DNA from: Desarmillaria ectypa
Taxonomy: Eukaryota > Basidiomycota > Agaricomycetes > Agaricales > Physalacriaceae
Assembly (NCBI GenBank): GCA_030407005.1
Contig: JAUDYN010000002.1
Span: 3,162,001-3,226,000, forward strand
Direction: 5' to 3'
DNA: 64,000 nucleotides
A model generated the notes under the pieces. The model was not told the origin of the DNA. It did not search any database and saw only the letters and a list, made by a program, of their open reading frames with translations. This document shows positions 12,984 to 25,689 of this stretch, in pieces. The position numbers and the translations under genes were made by a program. Numbering within the stretch: the stretch's first letter is position 1; each line of letters starts with the position of its first letter.

Positions 12984-13400
12984 TATTATGATTTTTCAGT
13001 TATCTTATCTTATCTGAGTCATATCCATGACTCATCCATCTTATCAATCCTTGATTCTAACTTGTATCCATCCACTCGCCAAACCCTACCCTTGTTCTCA
13101 CTGTTTGTTACCCCAAATACTTTCTATTGGACGCATGATCCTTCTGGACCATTCTGCTTCAACACCATTCAAGCATGGATTCTATCATTTCATCTATATA
13201 TATCACCATAAAAACAGTATATAAGTAGAGTAAACTTCACAGTTGTACTCCATCTTTTGACTAAACTTAAATCATATACCACTTACTCTCACATACTAAA
13301 GACTATGCTTAAACCTCTATTTGGGTAACTGTTTGAATGCATAACAGCCCTCAGAGGTCAGCTGACGTCCCAAGTCTCATGACTAAGTCAGGTCCTAACA
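12984..13400 (+). repeat. 3' LTR of element C
   Basis: 417 bp, following the polypurine tract AACAAGGGGGTAA. The first bases are TATTATG rather than TGTTATG, a G-to-A change. It ends GGTCCTAACA. A TATATAAG box is at about 13219. The presumed transcript start contains ATCTTTTGACTAA (13252-13264), which pairs with the site after C's 5' LTR. Confidence 0.88.
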
Positions 13401-15298
13401 GGGTATGATGCCTAATTTTGATAATTTTACATATGAAACAGGCTACTACAGGGGGCTGAAATACACCCAGCCCTAATACATGAATATTCCTGATTATCCC
13501 CCTGACACCCTGGCTTAACAGCTACAACCCCTGCCCAATTCACCACCAGATCATCAGGCATGACAACAAGGCTATCACCCTTACCAGGGTAGTAGTCTTC
13601 TATTTGCAGGAGCAGGAGAAGATCTCAAAGGAAGTACTGCCCCTGCAGGGCCATCTTCTGCAACAGTAGAGGAACTTCAGCAGCAGACAAAAACTGCACT
13701 GGCTAAGAAAGAACAATGCATCAAGGAGATGCATGAAGAGCTTGTGAAGGAAGAAGCCACCTGAAAAAAAATGGTGGACTACCTCTGCAAAAATGACAAA
13801 GGAAAGGAACCCAAATGAGGGAGACTGACAGAGCCTCCCTGAGGTTATCCTACTCTCTGACTGGATTGCTATTCGATCCCAAGGCCACTCTCCAGAAGAG
13901 GTCCCCCCAACCCTTTGCCCAATCCTGTTGGGAATGCCCCCGATGACACCCCTTATATGGGAATCAAACTCATTCTCATCCAGCCCCTCAAGCCATTCAA
14001 GGGGGACCACAATGATATTGAATGCTTCATAGGTGATTGCATCACTTATTTTGAAGTGTTCCATCATTTCTTTCAGTTGCCATCATATCTGATATTATTT
14101 GTGACTTCTCACTTTGAAGGGGCCACCAAAGACTGGTGAGTCTACAAGAGACCTGAATTTTGGGTCAGGGATGCCTATGATGGCACTCTTGCCCACTTCC
14201 AATATCCTTCTTGGGAGGATTTCATCAATATGGTCTCTCGACAATTTAAAGACCCAGCTATCAAGGAAGTTCATGAGAAGAGGATGTTTGATCTCCAGAT
14301 GGGAATGCAGCCTGCCTCCTATTACTTCCAGAAATTGGAAGAAGAAGCAAAATTGGCAGGCCAATAAACCAATGAACATGAGTGTGGCACTATGGTAAAG
14401 GCCATACATCTAGAAGTACCAACCTCCTATATGATCTTTATCTCCAACATGGGTGTCAACATTTTGCACACATATCTGGAGTGGAAAGAGAGAATATCAT
14501 GCATGTATAAAGAAAGACAGTGCAAGTGGGTCTTTGACCAGATGGCAGGAATTCCCTGGGACAGACAGAAGAAGGACTCTTGTCCCAACCTCCAACAACA
14601 TCGACCTGTTAGGACCCAGTCCTAGCACATGACCTTGGGACACTGAGTCACTCTTGGGCTGTCTCACATTCAGACAATCACCCATAGATAAGAGAACTGC
14701 TTGTCTTTAGAAAAGTGCAGTAGAAGGTATATGATTTAAGTTTAGTCAAAAGATAGAGAGTATGTACAAAATTACTCTACTTATATACTGAAAGTACAGT
14801 GCTAATAATAGATGAAATGATATGGTACATGTGTGAGACTGGAGGAAGTCAGATGATCATGGTCCAGTAATGGTGAGGCTGTTAGAAATAGATGAAGTCC
14901 TTGTGGATGGATAAGACCAAAAGAGTGTGAACAGTTGGATATGGATGGAATGTGTAAGCATTCTGACATTGAAATGATTAGATAAATGGAAAAATCATAA
15001 TACAACCCAGCAGCAAAGCTGCTGCTGGGGCAACAAGTCACTCAGCTCCAAAGCTGACAGCCAATACCAGTCCCAGTCAGGATTCAGGTATGGGCTGATA
15101 GATGACATACAGGGGATCAGGACAGCTGATGGAGGTAGATCAACAAAAGGCAGAGAGAAGATGCTTCTGATGCAATGAGAAGGGTCACATGGCCAAGAGT
15201 TGCCCTAGAAGAAAAGATTTCAAGGACATTAGGTCAGTAGGGTCCACTAATGAAGTGGTGCCTCCTATGGCCAAGATCAAGGAGGTAAAAGAGTAGGT
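13401..15298 (+). pseudogene. gag pseudogene of element F (interrupted by a solo LTR)
   Basis: Homologous to the C-terminal two thirds of the Gag of A. It has the Pro-rich stretch, a coiled-coil-like Glu/Lys region (13660-13800), the core block (NPVGNAPDD ... FKGDHNDIECFIGDC ... VFHHFFQLPS) and the capsid-like part up to 14606. The solo LTR follows, then the zinc-knuckle region (near 15160-15210) and a UAG stop at 15294-15296. Stops at former Arg and Trp codons make it non-functional. Confidence 0.8.
14607..15002 (-). repeat. Solo LTR of the chromovirus family, inserted in gag of F
   Basis: 396 bp, TGTTAGGACCC...ATCATAATA. The target duplication is CGACC at 14602-14606 and CAACC at 15003-15007, identical except for a G-to-A change at a CpG. 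It is closest to the LTR of F, with substantial divergence. Recombination between the two LTRs of one insertion is the usual origin. Confidence 0.85.
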
Positions 15299-15328
15299 CA
15301 ACAAGGGTTCAATTCCCCTTGCTTGACC
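15296..15328 (+). promoter_or_regulatory. gag/pol junction hairpin of element F (tRNA T-arm-like)
   Basis: It begins with the G of the gag UAG stop: GGTCAA / CAAGGG stem, loop TTCAATTC, then CCCTTG, a bulged C, and TTGACC. All 12 pairs form. It is homologous to 46113-46145, 50043-50075 and 32051-32083. Confidence 0.7.
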
Positions 15329-18300
15329 CATACCTCCAGTGATGAGTTCTCAGTTTCTGTGGGTCAGACTTATATACATGTATCAGAACATAAAAGCATA
15401 AAAAAATATATGACTTTGTTACAGACTCTGAAGCTGAAGAACCCTGAAGAAATAAATTGAAACAGGTATGTCACACTCCTAAAAGATGCTGACATGATTA
15501 TCTATAGTGAATCCCAAGCCTCTAACAAAGTGCAGGATTTGCCAGATGGTGCTGGCACTGCCACAAAGTCTAACAAGCTTGCTCTGGTAAGCTCACTGCA
15601 TATGCAGGTAAAACTATGGACTGGGGTCAGTAGATGGGATGCTCTAGAGCCTCTGAAGCTGAACACTCCTGCACCTCCATTTAGAAAGCCAAGTCCAAAC
15701 CCAGCTTTGCCAGAGCTGTTGGGGAAAACAAGTGCCTACCAGGGCTGAACCTAAGAAGCCAAGGGCTCTCCATCAACAGGTGAGAACCCTCCATCAAGAC
15801 AGGCACATCATCCTTTTGATCATGTGCACACTAGCTGGAGGAAAGGTGACTACTCCCAACCTGACTTATTCTGAGCAAAGGGCATGAATGATCCATTGGC
15901 AATGTTGGATATTAAATCCATGATGGAACCTGTGCCTGATGACTATGTTGACAGCTGCAAGAATGGCCAGGTCATTACTCCCACCTCATTGGGAGCACAG
16001 GTGCAGGCTGAAGAATCAGGGAAAGCTGCTAGTGCCCAGGCAGTAAAAAAGGGGCATCTGAACTAGGAACTGAAAGTTCGGCTGAGTCTGGCAAGACCTC
16101 AGTCTAGCTCCATTAAGAAAAGTGCTAGCTAGGGACATAGTAGCAAGCCCCCTGACTCAAGAGAAAAGGTATTGGTCAAATTGCCAGTATCAGCAGATCC
16201 TGACTCTGACAATGTGGAATAAATGCTGACTTTGCCAGTTGACATCCCTGGAGATTGGAGTGCAACTGCCTATCACTCATCACCAGTAGTACTAGCAATA
16301 GCCATGAGACAGGAATCTGCTAGCACCCAGGTGGTAAAGAGGAGGCACTCCAGCAGAACCACCACCATTGTCAAAGTACCTGATAAAGAAGATGACATGA
16401 CATTCTAAATCTGGAAAGCCAAACAATCCAAAATCCAGATCCTGAAACCTGAACCACTCTCTAACAAGGGGGTACCAACCCCTGAAACCCTGTCAATTCC
16501 AAAAGAATCCAACCATGTATGGTATAGACCATTTGAAGTTGACTAGACTTTATGTGCTGTCCATACTATGAAGAACTTGGCTATTGCCAAAGCCATCCTC
16601 TCCATTTGGATACATCCCAAATGACTTAGAGAACTCACTGAAGAACTTGTACAGAGTTTACAGACTAAAGAGAGTGTAGCCTGCAAAAAACTCTATGAAC
16701 TTCATGAACCAATTTGTTACATCTATGGTACCAATAATTCTGGATGGGATTTTCTGGTAGATGTCAAATTAGCTCCCTGTACTGGGAAACAGATATTAAC
16801 AACCAGAGTATTGTTAGATAGTGGTTGCATGGGCAGCTTAATCGACCAAAATTATGTCAAACAATACCAGTTGGATACCTGAAAAGCTGCTGTTCCCATT
16901 CCTGTCTACAATGCTGACAGAACTCATAATAAGGTGGGTGATGTAACTGAATTTGTGAAAATCCAAATAACCATCAGAGATCATACTGAACAAATTGACT
17001 TAGTGGTCACAGACCTAGGCTCTAAAATGATGTACTTAGGACATGATTGGCTTAAACATCACAACCCATTAATCAATTGGAAAATAGGTTGAATGACCTT
17101 TGGATGCTGCTCTTGCATCAAAGGTCTATTTTTCCTTTCTGATGCAGATGGTGAAGACTAATGGGATGAAGAATTGGAAGAAGGTGAAAGTATTCTTGCA
17201 ATCAACATGCAAGAAGAAATCCTTCTATGAGCAGTGCATCATGCCAATGAAATGGCAGCAGCAGCAAATGTGGAAAAGCCAAAGAAGATGTTTGAGGAAC
17301 TAGTACCTCCTCAATATCAGAGCTTTAGAGATTTATTCTCAAAAGAAAGCTTTGATGAACTCCAGAATGAAAAGCTTGGGATCATGCTATTGAGCTAATA
17401 CCCAATGCTAAATCCATGCTAGACTGTAAAGTCTACCCACTCAATCATAATGAGCAAGAACAGTTGAATAAATTCCTCGATGAAAACCTGGATTCAGGAC
17501 ATATCTGTCTCTTGAAATCCCTATTTGCCTCACCCTTTTTCTTTGTCAAAAAGAAAGATGGATCCTTATGCCTGGTACAAGATTATTGAAAGCTAAACAA
17601 GATAACAATTAAAAATTGTTATCCTCTTCCCTTAATCTCCAAACTCATTGATAAACTACATGGAGCAAAGTACTTCTTTAAGTTGGATGTTAGATGGGGA
17701 TATAACAATGTACACATCTGAGATGGAGACAAGAAGAAAGCAGCTTTCTGAACTAACCAAGGACTTTTTGAACTCATGATTATGTTCTTCAGTCTCACAA
17801 ATTTATCAGCCACATTCCAGTGGATGATGAACAACATATTCAAAGACCTCATTGCTGGAGAAAAGGTCACCATCTACCTTGACAACATTCTTATTTTCAC
17901 CAAGTCCCCTTCCAAACATCAAATTATTGTATGACAAGTTCTCCAATGACTATGAGAGAATAAATTATTCTTAAAGGCAGAGAAATGCGAATTTGAAGTA
18001 CTCAAAACCAAGTACCTAGAGGTAATCATCAGTGAAGACACTATCCACATGGATCCCATTAAAGTTGCAGGAATTGCAGAATAGCCAACACCTACCAAGA
18101 AAAAGAAACTTCAATCCTTTTTTAGGTTCACCAATTTTTATTGAAAATTCATTCATGACTATTCCAAAATAGTCATACCTCTAATGCAGTTAACTGGCAA
18201 AGTCGACTGGACATGGGGCCCAGAACAAGAACAGGCATTCAAACAGCTTAAACAGCTGATGACCACTAATATTATCCTAATGATTCCTTTGGATGAAGGA

Positions 18301-20421
18301 AAATTCAGGGTAGAAGCAGATTCGAGTGATGGAGCCATCGATGCCATCCTCTCCCAGGAATAGAATGGCAAATGGAGACTCATTGCATTCATGTCCAAAG
18401 CCTTGACCACAATGGAATGAAACTATGAGATCTACAACAAGGAGCTGTTGGCAATCATGTTAGTGCTAGAAGAATAGCAACACTATTTGATGGGCACCAA
18501 GGAGGAAATTGAGATCTGGACAGATCTCCAGAATCTCCAATATTTCTGAAAACCACAAAAGCTAAACCATCGACAAGCTTGATGGGTCACTGAATAAGCA
18601 GAATATTATTTTATTCTTCAGCACAAGGCTGGAATGGCAAACAAGAAAGCAGATCTACTCAGTCAATGTGATGACCACAATCAGAGAAAAGAAGACAACA
18701 AAGACATAGTCATTCTCTCATCAGAATATTTCCAAGCACTAGTGCTGCCTACCCATGACAAGTAGATCATATGCATTTAGGATGCAACTCAACAATGGAG
18801 ACAATGGGATTCAGGGATTGAAAAAGCCCTCAATCATGAATAAAGAATTACTCAAAAGAATGACCTTCTCTGGTATGATGGATGAATTTACATTCCAAAA
18901 GATGAAAGTCTTCGAGGAGAAATCATTGCACAACACTATGACCATATCACTGTAGGTTATCCAGAAATTGCCAAAACCACTGAATTAATCCTATGAGATT
19001 ATTGGTGGCCCAAAGCAAAACAAGACATGGAGACTTATGTCAAAGAATGCCAAGTATGCCAAAGAACCAAAAGCAATACTCAGGCAAAAGCAGCCCCTCT
19101 TTATCCCAATGTGATTCCAGATGCCTTCTGGACCCATATTTCTGTCAATATGATCACTGGACTCCTGGAATCAGAAGGCTATGATGCTTTACTCATTAGC
19201 ATTGACTGATTCTCAAAAAATATCATCTCTGTTCCCTGCCATGAAGAACTATTCACTGAAGGATGGGCCCACATACTCCAAAATCACATCTATGCAAAAT
19301 ACAGAATGCCACAGGTCATCATTTCTGACTGAGGCCCCCAGTTCATATTCATGTTCATGAAGGAACTCTATAAAATATTGGATATAACCTAGAATGCATC
19401 CACAGTATATCACCCACAGACCAAGAGACCAACAGAGTCGATTAATCAAGAAATTGAGAAGTACATATGAATCTTTGTCAATCACTGACAGACCGACTGG
19501 ATAGAATGGCTACCACTCACAGAATTTGCACATAATAACCAAATGCATTCAGTGATAGGGAAAAGTCTGTTTATGGCCTTATATGGAAGAAATCACTGAC
19601 TTCTTCCCAACTCTATGTGAAAAACTCAATTTGCTAATCTCTCAGCCATAGAATTTGCAGAAACTATGGTCCAAGTTCATAAAGAGGTTCATAATGCCTT
19701 GGAAAAGGCAGTGGTGCAAATGAAGGCACAGTATGACAAAAGAAAGCAATCACCACATCAATATCAGATTGGTGACTGAGTATGGCTTGACATGGCCAAC
19801 CTTCATCTTCTATGACCAAAGAAAAAACTTGACGATAAATAAACAGATCCATTTGAAATTCTTGAAAAGGCAGGAGTAGCAGCATACAAGCTGAAATTAC
19901 CACCTCACTGGAAGATACACCCCAGGTTCAATGAAAAGCTGTTGACTTCTTATGTCACACCATCATTCCCAAACCAACAACAGCTGCTGCCCTCTCCTCC
20001 TGACCTCATTGAGGGATAGGAGAAATATGAAATCAAAGAAGTACTAGACTCTTGCACTCATCAAGTATGAGCAAAGAAAGGACAACCATCCAAAATAGTC
20101 ACTGACTACTTGGTCAAATGAAAAGGATGGACTAGGGAACATAACTCATGGGTCTGAGAAACAGAGATGATGAATGCAAAAGATGCAATTCTGGAGTATG
20201 AAGCAAATGTTAACCATGCTCTACACACCACTAAAATCATAACTCATCTACTCAATCATGAATACTTGGACAATGGAGATGTCACTTACCTAGCTGAATG
20301 CAAGGATAGACTTTGAAAATGGATCATCAATCCAGATAAAGATGGATGGAAGTGGCTAATTGACCAGTACTGGGTCAATCAAGCAAAATTGCAACTCAAA
20401 TCCCCTGAAGAAGAACCATAG
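15296..20421 (+). pseudogene. pol pseudogene of element F
   Basis: In the -1 frame relative to gag it opens GQQGFNSPC, matching GRQGFDSPC in A, so this frame is translated across the hairpin. It then shows the protease (LLDSGCMGS near 16815), RT (17590-17940), RNase H (18250-18540), integrase (18940-19440), GPY/F, chromodomain (20020-20200) and the C-terminal domain to TAG 20421. Dozens of stops are present, many at former CGA. The RT motif is YLDNIL and the first integrase Asp is Asn. Confidence 0.85.
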
Positions 20422-20453
20422 CAGTTGGGACAACTGCTTTAACAAGGGGGTAA
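20420..20453 (+). promoter_or_regulatory. 3' hairpin and polypurine tract of element F
   Basis: The hairpin AGCAGTT-GGGAC-AACTGCT (20420-20438) starts in the pol stop codon. The polypurine tract AACAAGGGGGTAA (20441-20453) abuts the 3' LTR. The tract is the expected plus-strand primer site. In A the stem is AGCAGTC/GACTGCT, so F carries a compensatory T-A pair. Confidence 0.7.
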
Positions 20454-20848
20454 TGTTATGATTTTTCCATTATCTTATCATGATTTACATTGCAGCACTT
20501 ACACAAACACCATCATATTCACCAAAACACTGGTATTCAGTCCTATCAAATCTCTTACATCTGATATATTCCCAATCCCTTTGATACAGTTGGTCCATGG
20601 TCATCTGACTTCTAATGTTTCATGCATGGACTCTCACATTTCATCTATTAATAAACCCTGTACTTTCATATATAAAGTAGTGAGACTTTGTACTTAGTCT
20701 TTATCTTCTGACTAAATTGCATTCATATACCTTCTACCACAATCTTCCAAAGACTAGCCATCCTCTTATTAAGGGTGATTGTCCAAATGCGAGACAGCCC
20801 AAGAGTGATACACAGTCCCAAGATCATGTGCTAGATTGGACCATAACA
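20454..20848 (+). repeat. 3' LTR of element F
   Basis: 395 bp, TGTTATGATTTTTCC...GACCATAACA, preceded by the polypurine tract. A TATATAAA box is at about 20670. The right flank is CCTTG; the left target copy is lost with the 5' end of F. Confidence 0.88.
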
Positions 20849-20900
20849 CCTTGAGATACTTGGCAATCACTCCTTTTGCATTACCCAAATTCCTCTTAGC
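20849..20900 (-). pseudogene. Inverted chromodomain-region fragment fused to G pol
   Basis: About 50 bp here match the reverse complement of 37140-37195, the region after the chromodomain of element G, with a few transitions. The sequence then switches within CTAACTGG to plus-strand protease/RT linker of a G-type pol (NWKTEAIIF...). A rearrangement junction, not a gene. Confidence 0.55.
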
Positions 20901-23900
20901 TAACTGGAAAACTGAGGCAATTATCTTCAGGTGCTATCAATGCACCAAGAATCCCCTTTCACTTCCTGATGCAGATAATGACAACAAGTGGGACAAAGAA
21001 CTGGAAGATGGTGAAACCATCCTCACTGTTAACATGCAAGAAGAATTGGTTATTCATGCTATCCACCACACCAATGACCTAGCCACTGCCACTAATGTGG
21101 AGAAGCCAAAGAAAATGTTTGAGAAGCTTGTGCCTTCTCAGTATCAGAGTTTTAGGGACCTATTCTCAAAGAAGAATTTTGATAAATTACCTGAGTGAAA
21201 ACCATGGGATCATGCCATTGAACTAGTGCTCAACACAGAATCAACACTAGACTGCAAGATCTACCCACTGAACCAGAATGAGCAAGAATAGCTCAACAAG
21301 TTTCTCAATGAGAACCTCAGCTCTGAATATATCCACTCCTCCAAATCACTATTCACCTCCCCCTTTTTCTTTGTGAAAAAGAAGGATGGCTCTCTCTGCC
21401 CCATCTAGTACTATCAAAAGCTGAAAGAGATGACCATCAAGAACTGATATCCCCTCCCTCTCATCTCTGAACTCATTGACAAAGTATGTGATGTCAAATA
21501 CTTCTCAAGGCTTGATGTCTGATGGGGATATAACAATGTATAGATCCATGAAGGCAATGAAGAAAAAGCTGCCTTTCACACAAATTGCAGACTGTTTGAG
21601 CCCACCATCATGTTCTTCAGGTTAACTAACTCATCTGCCACATTTTAGTGAATGATGAATGACATCTTCCATGACCTCATTGCTGAAGGAAAGGTCACTA
21701 TCTATCTCAACAACATTCTAATCTTTATAAGAGACCTAGATGAGCACCAAAGGGTCATATGCTAGGTTCTCCAGTGACTATAAGAGAACAAACTCTTCCT
21801 CAAAGCAGAGAAATGCTAAGGTCTTGGAAACTGAATACTTAGGTATCATCATCAGCCAGGACTCTGTATAAATGGATCCAGTCAAGGTTGCAGGAATCAC
21901 AGAATGGCCAATCCCAACCAAGAAAAAGAAACTCTAATTGTTCCTAGGCTTCACAAACTTCTATTGCAAGTTCATACATTGATATGCTATCTATGCATTC
22001 ACACCTAGATTTTGCAATTTTATAATAATACTATTGCACATCTATCCTATACTAGTGATATATAGAGGACTATAGCTGAGGCTTCAAGCTGATAGTTAAA
22101 TGCAGTAAGCAACTGGTAGAGCCAGGACTTAGATGCAACACCATTAGTGGGTTAAATCTACCAGCCAGCCAGACTAGTAACTTTAATTACTAGCAGGACT
22201 AAATACAGCCACTAGCAAACAAAGAATGCTACTAGCACACCAAAACCAGAAGCAGAGTATACAGATCTCATGAAGTTCTATCACTAGCAAACTGGACTGA
22301 GCATAAATACCTAAGTCAGGATAACTAGTCACATAGCAATCTTGAAACAGGACTTAGAAATAAATTAGGAATGGATTAACCTTGAGCCCAGATCTGACTA
22401 TTATGATATAGATCTCTTATGATTGATACTAGTGTAGTTAGACTGCCCTCTTGATTATGATCAGATAGCTATTACAGGCAGCAATATCCAGATATTCATA
22501 TAACCACATTACTAGAGCATGTAGTTGGGCCAAGGGTGCAGAAAGACCAACTGTGGAGTCTCTAGACTGACTATTGCATGATTATTCATCATTATTCATG
22601 ACTAGCCAAGAAATCCTTACCAATATACCCTATACCCAGATGATATTTATAGTTCTGCCTCAGTAGTATATAAGTAATGGGATGGGTGCTCATGCAAAGC
22701 AGGCAAGTCATCCCTGCAGTTGAGCACTCACTGGTAGTAACTGGTGTCCCCAATTAAAGGCTTTTGTGCTTAACCTCGATGAAGTGATTAATAGTCACTA
22801 AGTCACTCATAGTATTGCATTGAATTGAAGTCCCTTAGAGTCACTATTGTGTCCTGCAAAGGTCCAGAGTGTTTTGAAGTTAGTTCAAGCAAAGTTCTTG
22901 GAGTTATAGTTTATTCTTAGGCCAAGAGCACCACTAGTTAGCCAAGAGTGCAACTGGTCAAGTGTTTATCACTTGTAGGAAGCAGTATAGGGCCAAGAGT
23001 GCCACCAGTCTGAAGCAGTTTTAGTCAGAATGAGTGCAGTAGCTCAAACCAAGTCACTTTTTATCCAATTGTGTCTTACCAACCCCACTAGTGCAAGTAG
23101 TACTTTGTATAACTCACTAGTAATGAATAAAACATCTTAAAGACAATTGTACTTGATTATTGAAGTCTGCAGAGTGCTTCCATCGTACTTGAAACCGCCC
23201 AAATTCAATATTGGTGATTAAATGTAGAGTAGTAAGAGGTTTAGTGTGATTGGTGTTCATTTTCTATTCCCTAATTCTTTTGTCACTTGCCATTATCAAG
23301 CATATCAATGTGACTATTCAAAAATCATCAGACCTCTTACTCAGTTGATGGACAATGCCAAATAAAAATGGGAGAAAGTGCAAGAACAAGCATTCCTCAC
23401 ATTGAAGAAGCAAATGACAGAGGATATAATCCTGGCCATCCCAACCAATTGATGGAAAGTTCATGGTAGAAGCTGACTCTAGCAATGGAGCAGTCAGCAC
23501 AGTACTCAGTCAGCATCAGAATGGCACATGGTGACCAGTCACATTTATGTCTAAGGCCCTAACAGTGGCTGAACACAACTATAAGATCTATGACAAGGAA
23601 TTATTGGCTATTATGCTTGCCCTTGAAGAATAGCATCACTACTTTATGAGTGCAACTGAGAAAATTGAAATCTAGACCAATCATCAGAATCTCCAGTATT
23701 TCTGAAAGCCCCAGAAGTTGAACCACCACCAAGCATGATGGGTTACTGAACTGGCCAAGTTTCACTTCACTCCTAAACACAAACCCAGAATTGTGAACAA
23801 AAAAGCCAACTTACTCAGTTGACACAATGACTATGACCAAGGTAAAGAGGATAATCACAATGTCATGATCCTCCAACCTGAACACTTCCATGCCCTCATT

Positions 23901-24204
23901 ATGCCAACCATGACTGAGGAGCAATCAAAAATTTAGGATGCCATGTGCCAAAAGGAACTATGGGACCAAGGCATTACCACATTGCTCTATCATGAATGTG
24001 GCATCACTCTGGTGAACAGAGTATTGTACTATGATGGGCATGTCTACATACTAAGAAAAAAATCTTTATGAGGGGAGATTATCACCAACAGTCATAACCA
24101 TATCACTGCTGGCCATCCTGGTATCACTAAGACCACAGAACTCATCCTAAGAGAATATTGGTGGCTAAAACTAAAGAAAGACATAGAAGAATATGTCAAG
24201 AGAT
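20893..24204 (+). pseudogene. Element G pol, 5' part (protease-RT linker to integrase zinc finger)
   Basis: A more divergent member of the chromovirus group. Visible blocks: the LPDADNDNKWDKELEDGE linker, the QYQSFRDLFSKKNFD block, RT (21330-21800, with YLNNIL for YLDD), and RNase H and connection region (23308-23720). The integrase start with ITAGHPGI-like HHCC histidines lies near 24100; it stops at 24204 where LTR H begins. L3 (21980-23307) is inserted in RT at the KFIRDYSKI block. Very many stops and frame breaks, the most decayed pol in the window. Confidence 0.75.
21980..23307 (+). repeat. L-family solo LTR, copy L3 (old)
   Basis: 1328 bp, TGATATGC...GCATATCA, with visible divergence from the other four copies. 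The target duplication is ACAT (21976-21979) and ATGT (23308-23311), which both derive from ACGT by one CpG transition each. Removing the LTR and one ACGT restores the reading frame K-F-I-R-D-Y-S of G's RT. Confidence 0.85.
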
Positions 24205-24797
24205 TGTTAGACCCACATTCCATGTGATCTGCAGACATGCATATTTCTAAGGGCTGTCTCATGTTCAGATAATCACTTAAAGACTATAGCTATAGTCTTC
24301 TGATTGTATGGAGAAGGTGTGGTATAGAAATGAACTTTAGTTGGAAGATGGAGAGTATACAGCATAAACTACCTGACTTATATACTAGAGTGAGGCTAAA
24401 TATATACTGGTAATCATGAGGTGTTCATGTGAGAAACAAGAAAGATGATGTGCCTATTGTACAACTATAGTGAGGATATTGTGCAGTATTACAACAGGTA
24501 ACCATGAGTATTGGAAGTCTGATTGTTGGATAAGGGATCAGATAATAGATGTCTGATAAGATAAAGATCCAATAAGATAAAGGATCAGATAAGATAAGAT
24601 AAAGTGAAAATTAGAAAAATTGTAACATTACCTCCTTGTTAAAGCAGTCATCTTGACTGCTAAGGTTCATTTTTGGAGATGGATTTTGTGTGTTCCAGTA
24701 GATTTCCAATAATGTTTTCCATTGGTTTTTATCTGGATTTATTATCCATCATTGTAATCTATCCTTGCATTGCACCAGGTAGTCAATATCTCTAGCT
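24205..24797 (-). mobile_element. Element H: 3' LTR and pol tail only
   Basis: The LTR is 24205-24627 (TGTTAGACCC...ATTGTAACA), followed by a rc polypurine tract (ACCTCCTTGTT), the conserved hairpin (AGCAGTCAAGATGACTGCT on the minus strand) and about 130 bp of the pol C-terminal domain (WIINPDKNQW). The match ends near 24797. It interrupts G's integrase after the EEYVK block. Confidence 0.75.
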
Positions 24798-25060
24798 TAG
24801 CATACTTTAGCAGCCTTATGCCTAGTATCACTAGCAGACAGCATGAAAACTCATTGCTATCATGCAGAAATTTGCTCTCAAAGCCCATATCTCTTGAAAG
24901 GATATTGAGTCCCACTTTGTCCCACTTTTTCACTCTTCTCCACTATCAGAAGTGGATCCAAACTGATCTGAAGCAGGTGGTTCTTGCATCTCCTCATATA
25001 CTTACTATATACAAAAGATCTTGCAAAAGCAAACTGTAATTCTCTCACCAGAGAGTTTGC
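24798..25060. other. Unassigned 260-bp insert
   Basis: It lies between the end of H and the resumption of G's integrase. No similarity to the element parts elsewhere in the window was recognised on either strand, and no convincing ORF is present. It replaces the integrase segment expected here. Perhaps filler DNA or part of an unseen element. Confidence 0.4.
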
Positions 25061-25265
25061 CAGCCTTCCAACAGACAGATGGAACACATCAATCAAGAGG
25101 TAGAGAAATATTTTTGGATATTTATCAATCACTGACAAACTGATTGGGCTGAATGGCTGCCACTTGCAGCCTTTCAACACAATAACTGTGTCCACTCAGC
25201 CATGAAGAAAAAGCCTGTTTCAAGTAAACTATGGAAGAAACTCTCATATTGTTCCAGACTCACAT
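25061..25265 (+). pseudogene. Element G integrase fragment left of D
   Basis: It reads QTDRQMEHINQEVEKYFWIFINH-stop-QTDW and then a WLPLAAFQHNN block, that is the region around the third integrase catalytic residue. It ends at the target duplication CACAT (25261-25265) of element D and resumes at 36603. Confidence 0.75.
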
Positions 25266-25689
25266 TATTAGGCACTGACTTGGACACATGACTTGGGGTC
25301 ATCAGCTGATCTCTCTGGGCCATTACGCATTCGATTGATCACCCAAAATGAGAGATAGAAGCTTAGGACCTTCTGTGTTGTATAGACAAGAAGCATATAG
25401 TTGTAATTTAAACAAGAGATAGAGTACAACTGCCTAGTTTACTCTGTTTATATAGTATTTCTATGGCGTTATAATTAGATGAAACACTATGGTCCATGCA
25501 CAAATGGTGTCAAAGTAGGATGATCCAGGAGGATCATAGAACCAATAGAGAACATCTGGGGTGACAGATGATGAGAACGAGGGTTGTAACCAGTGAATAG
25601 CTGGATATGAGTTGGATTCTTGAGCAGATTAGATGGATGAGTCATGGATATGACTCAGATAAGATAAGATAAATGGAAAAATCATAACA
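25266..25689 (-). repeat. 3' LTR of element D
   Basis: 424 bp. It starts TATTAGGCAC (TGTTA with G-to-A) and ends ATCATAACA. It is adjacent to the rc polypurine tract TTACCCCCTTGTT (25690-25702). Confidence 0.9.

Larger units (their letters stand above)
6936..13400 (+). mobile_element. Element C: chromovirus with an inverted 5' part
   Basis: The 3' half (pol 9158-12951, 3' LTR 12984-13400) is in plus orientation, while its 5' LTR and ORF1 start (6936-7816) lie in minus orientation between the inverted L1 and L2. Flipping that block restores LTR-ORF1-[L2]-pol-LTR order. Gag and the gag/pol junction are missing. The sequence after the 3' LTR (GGGTA...) is mid-gag of element F, so C inserted in F. 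The other target-site copy is gone. Confidence 0.7.
13401..20848 (+). mobile_element. Element F: chromovirus truncated at its 5' end
   Basis: It runs from mid-gag (13401) through pol to a 3' LTR (20454-20848), with a solo LTR inserted in gag (14607-15002). Its 5' LTR, ORF1 and gag start were removed or displaced when C inserted and the L1/L2 region rearranged. It is one of the older copies by stop-codon load. Confidence 0.8.
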
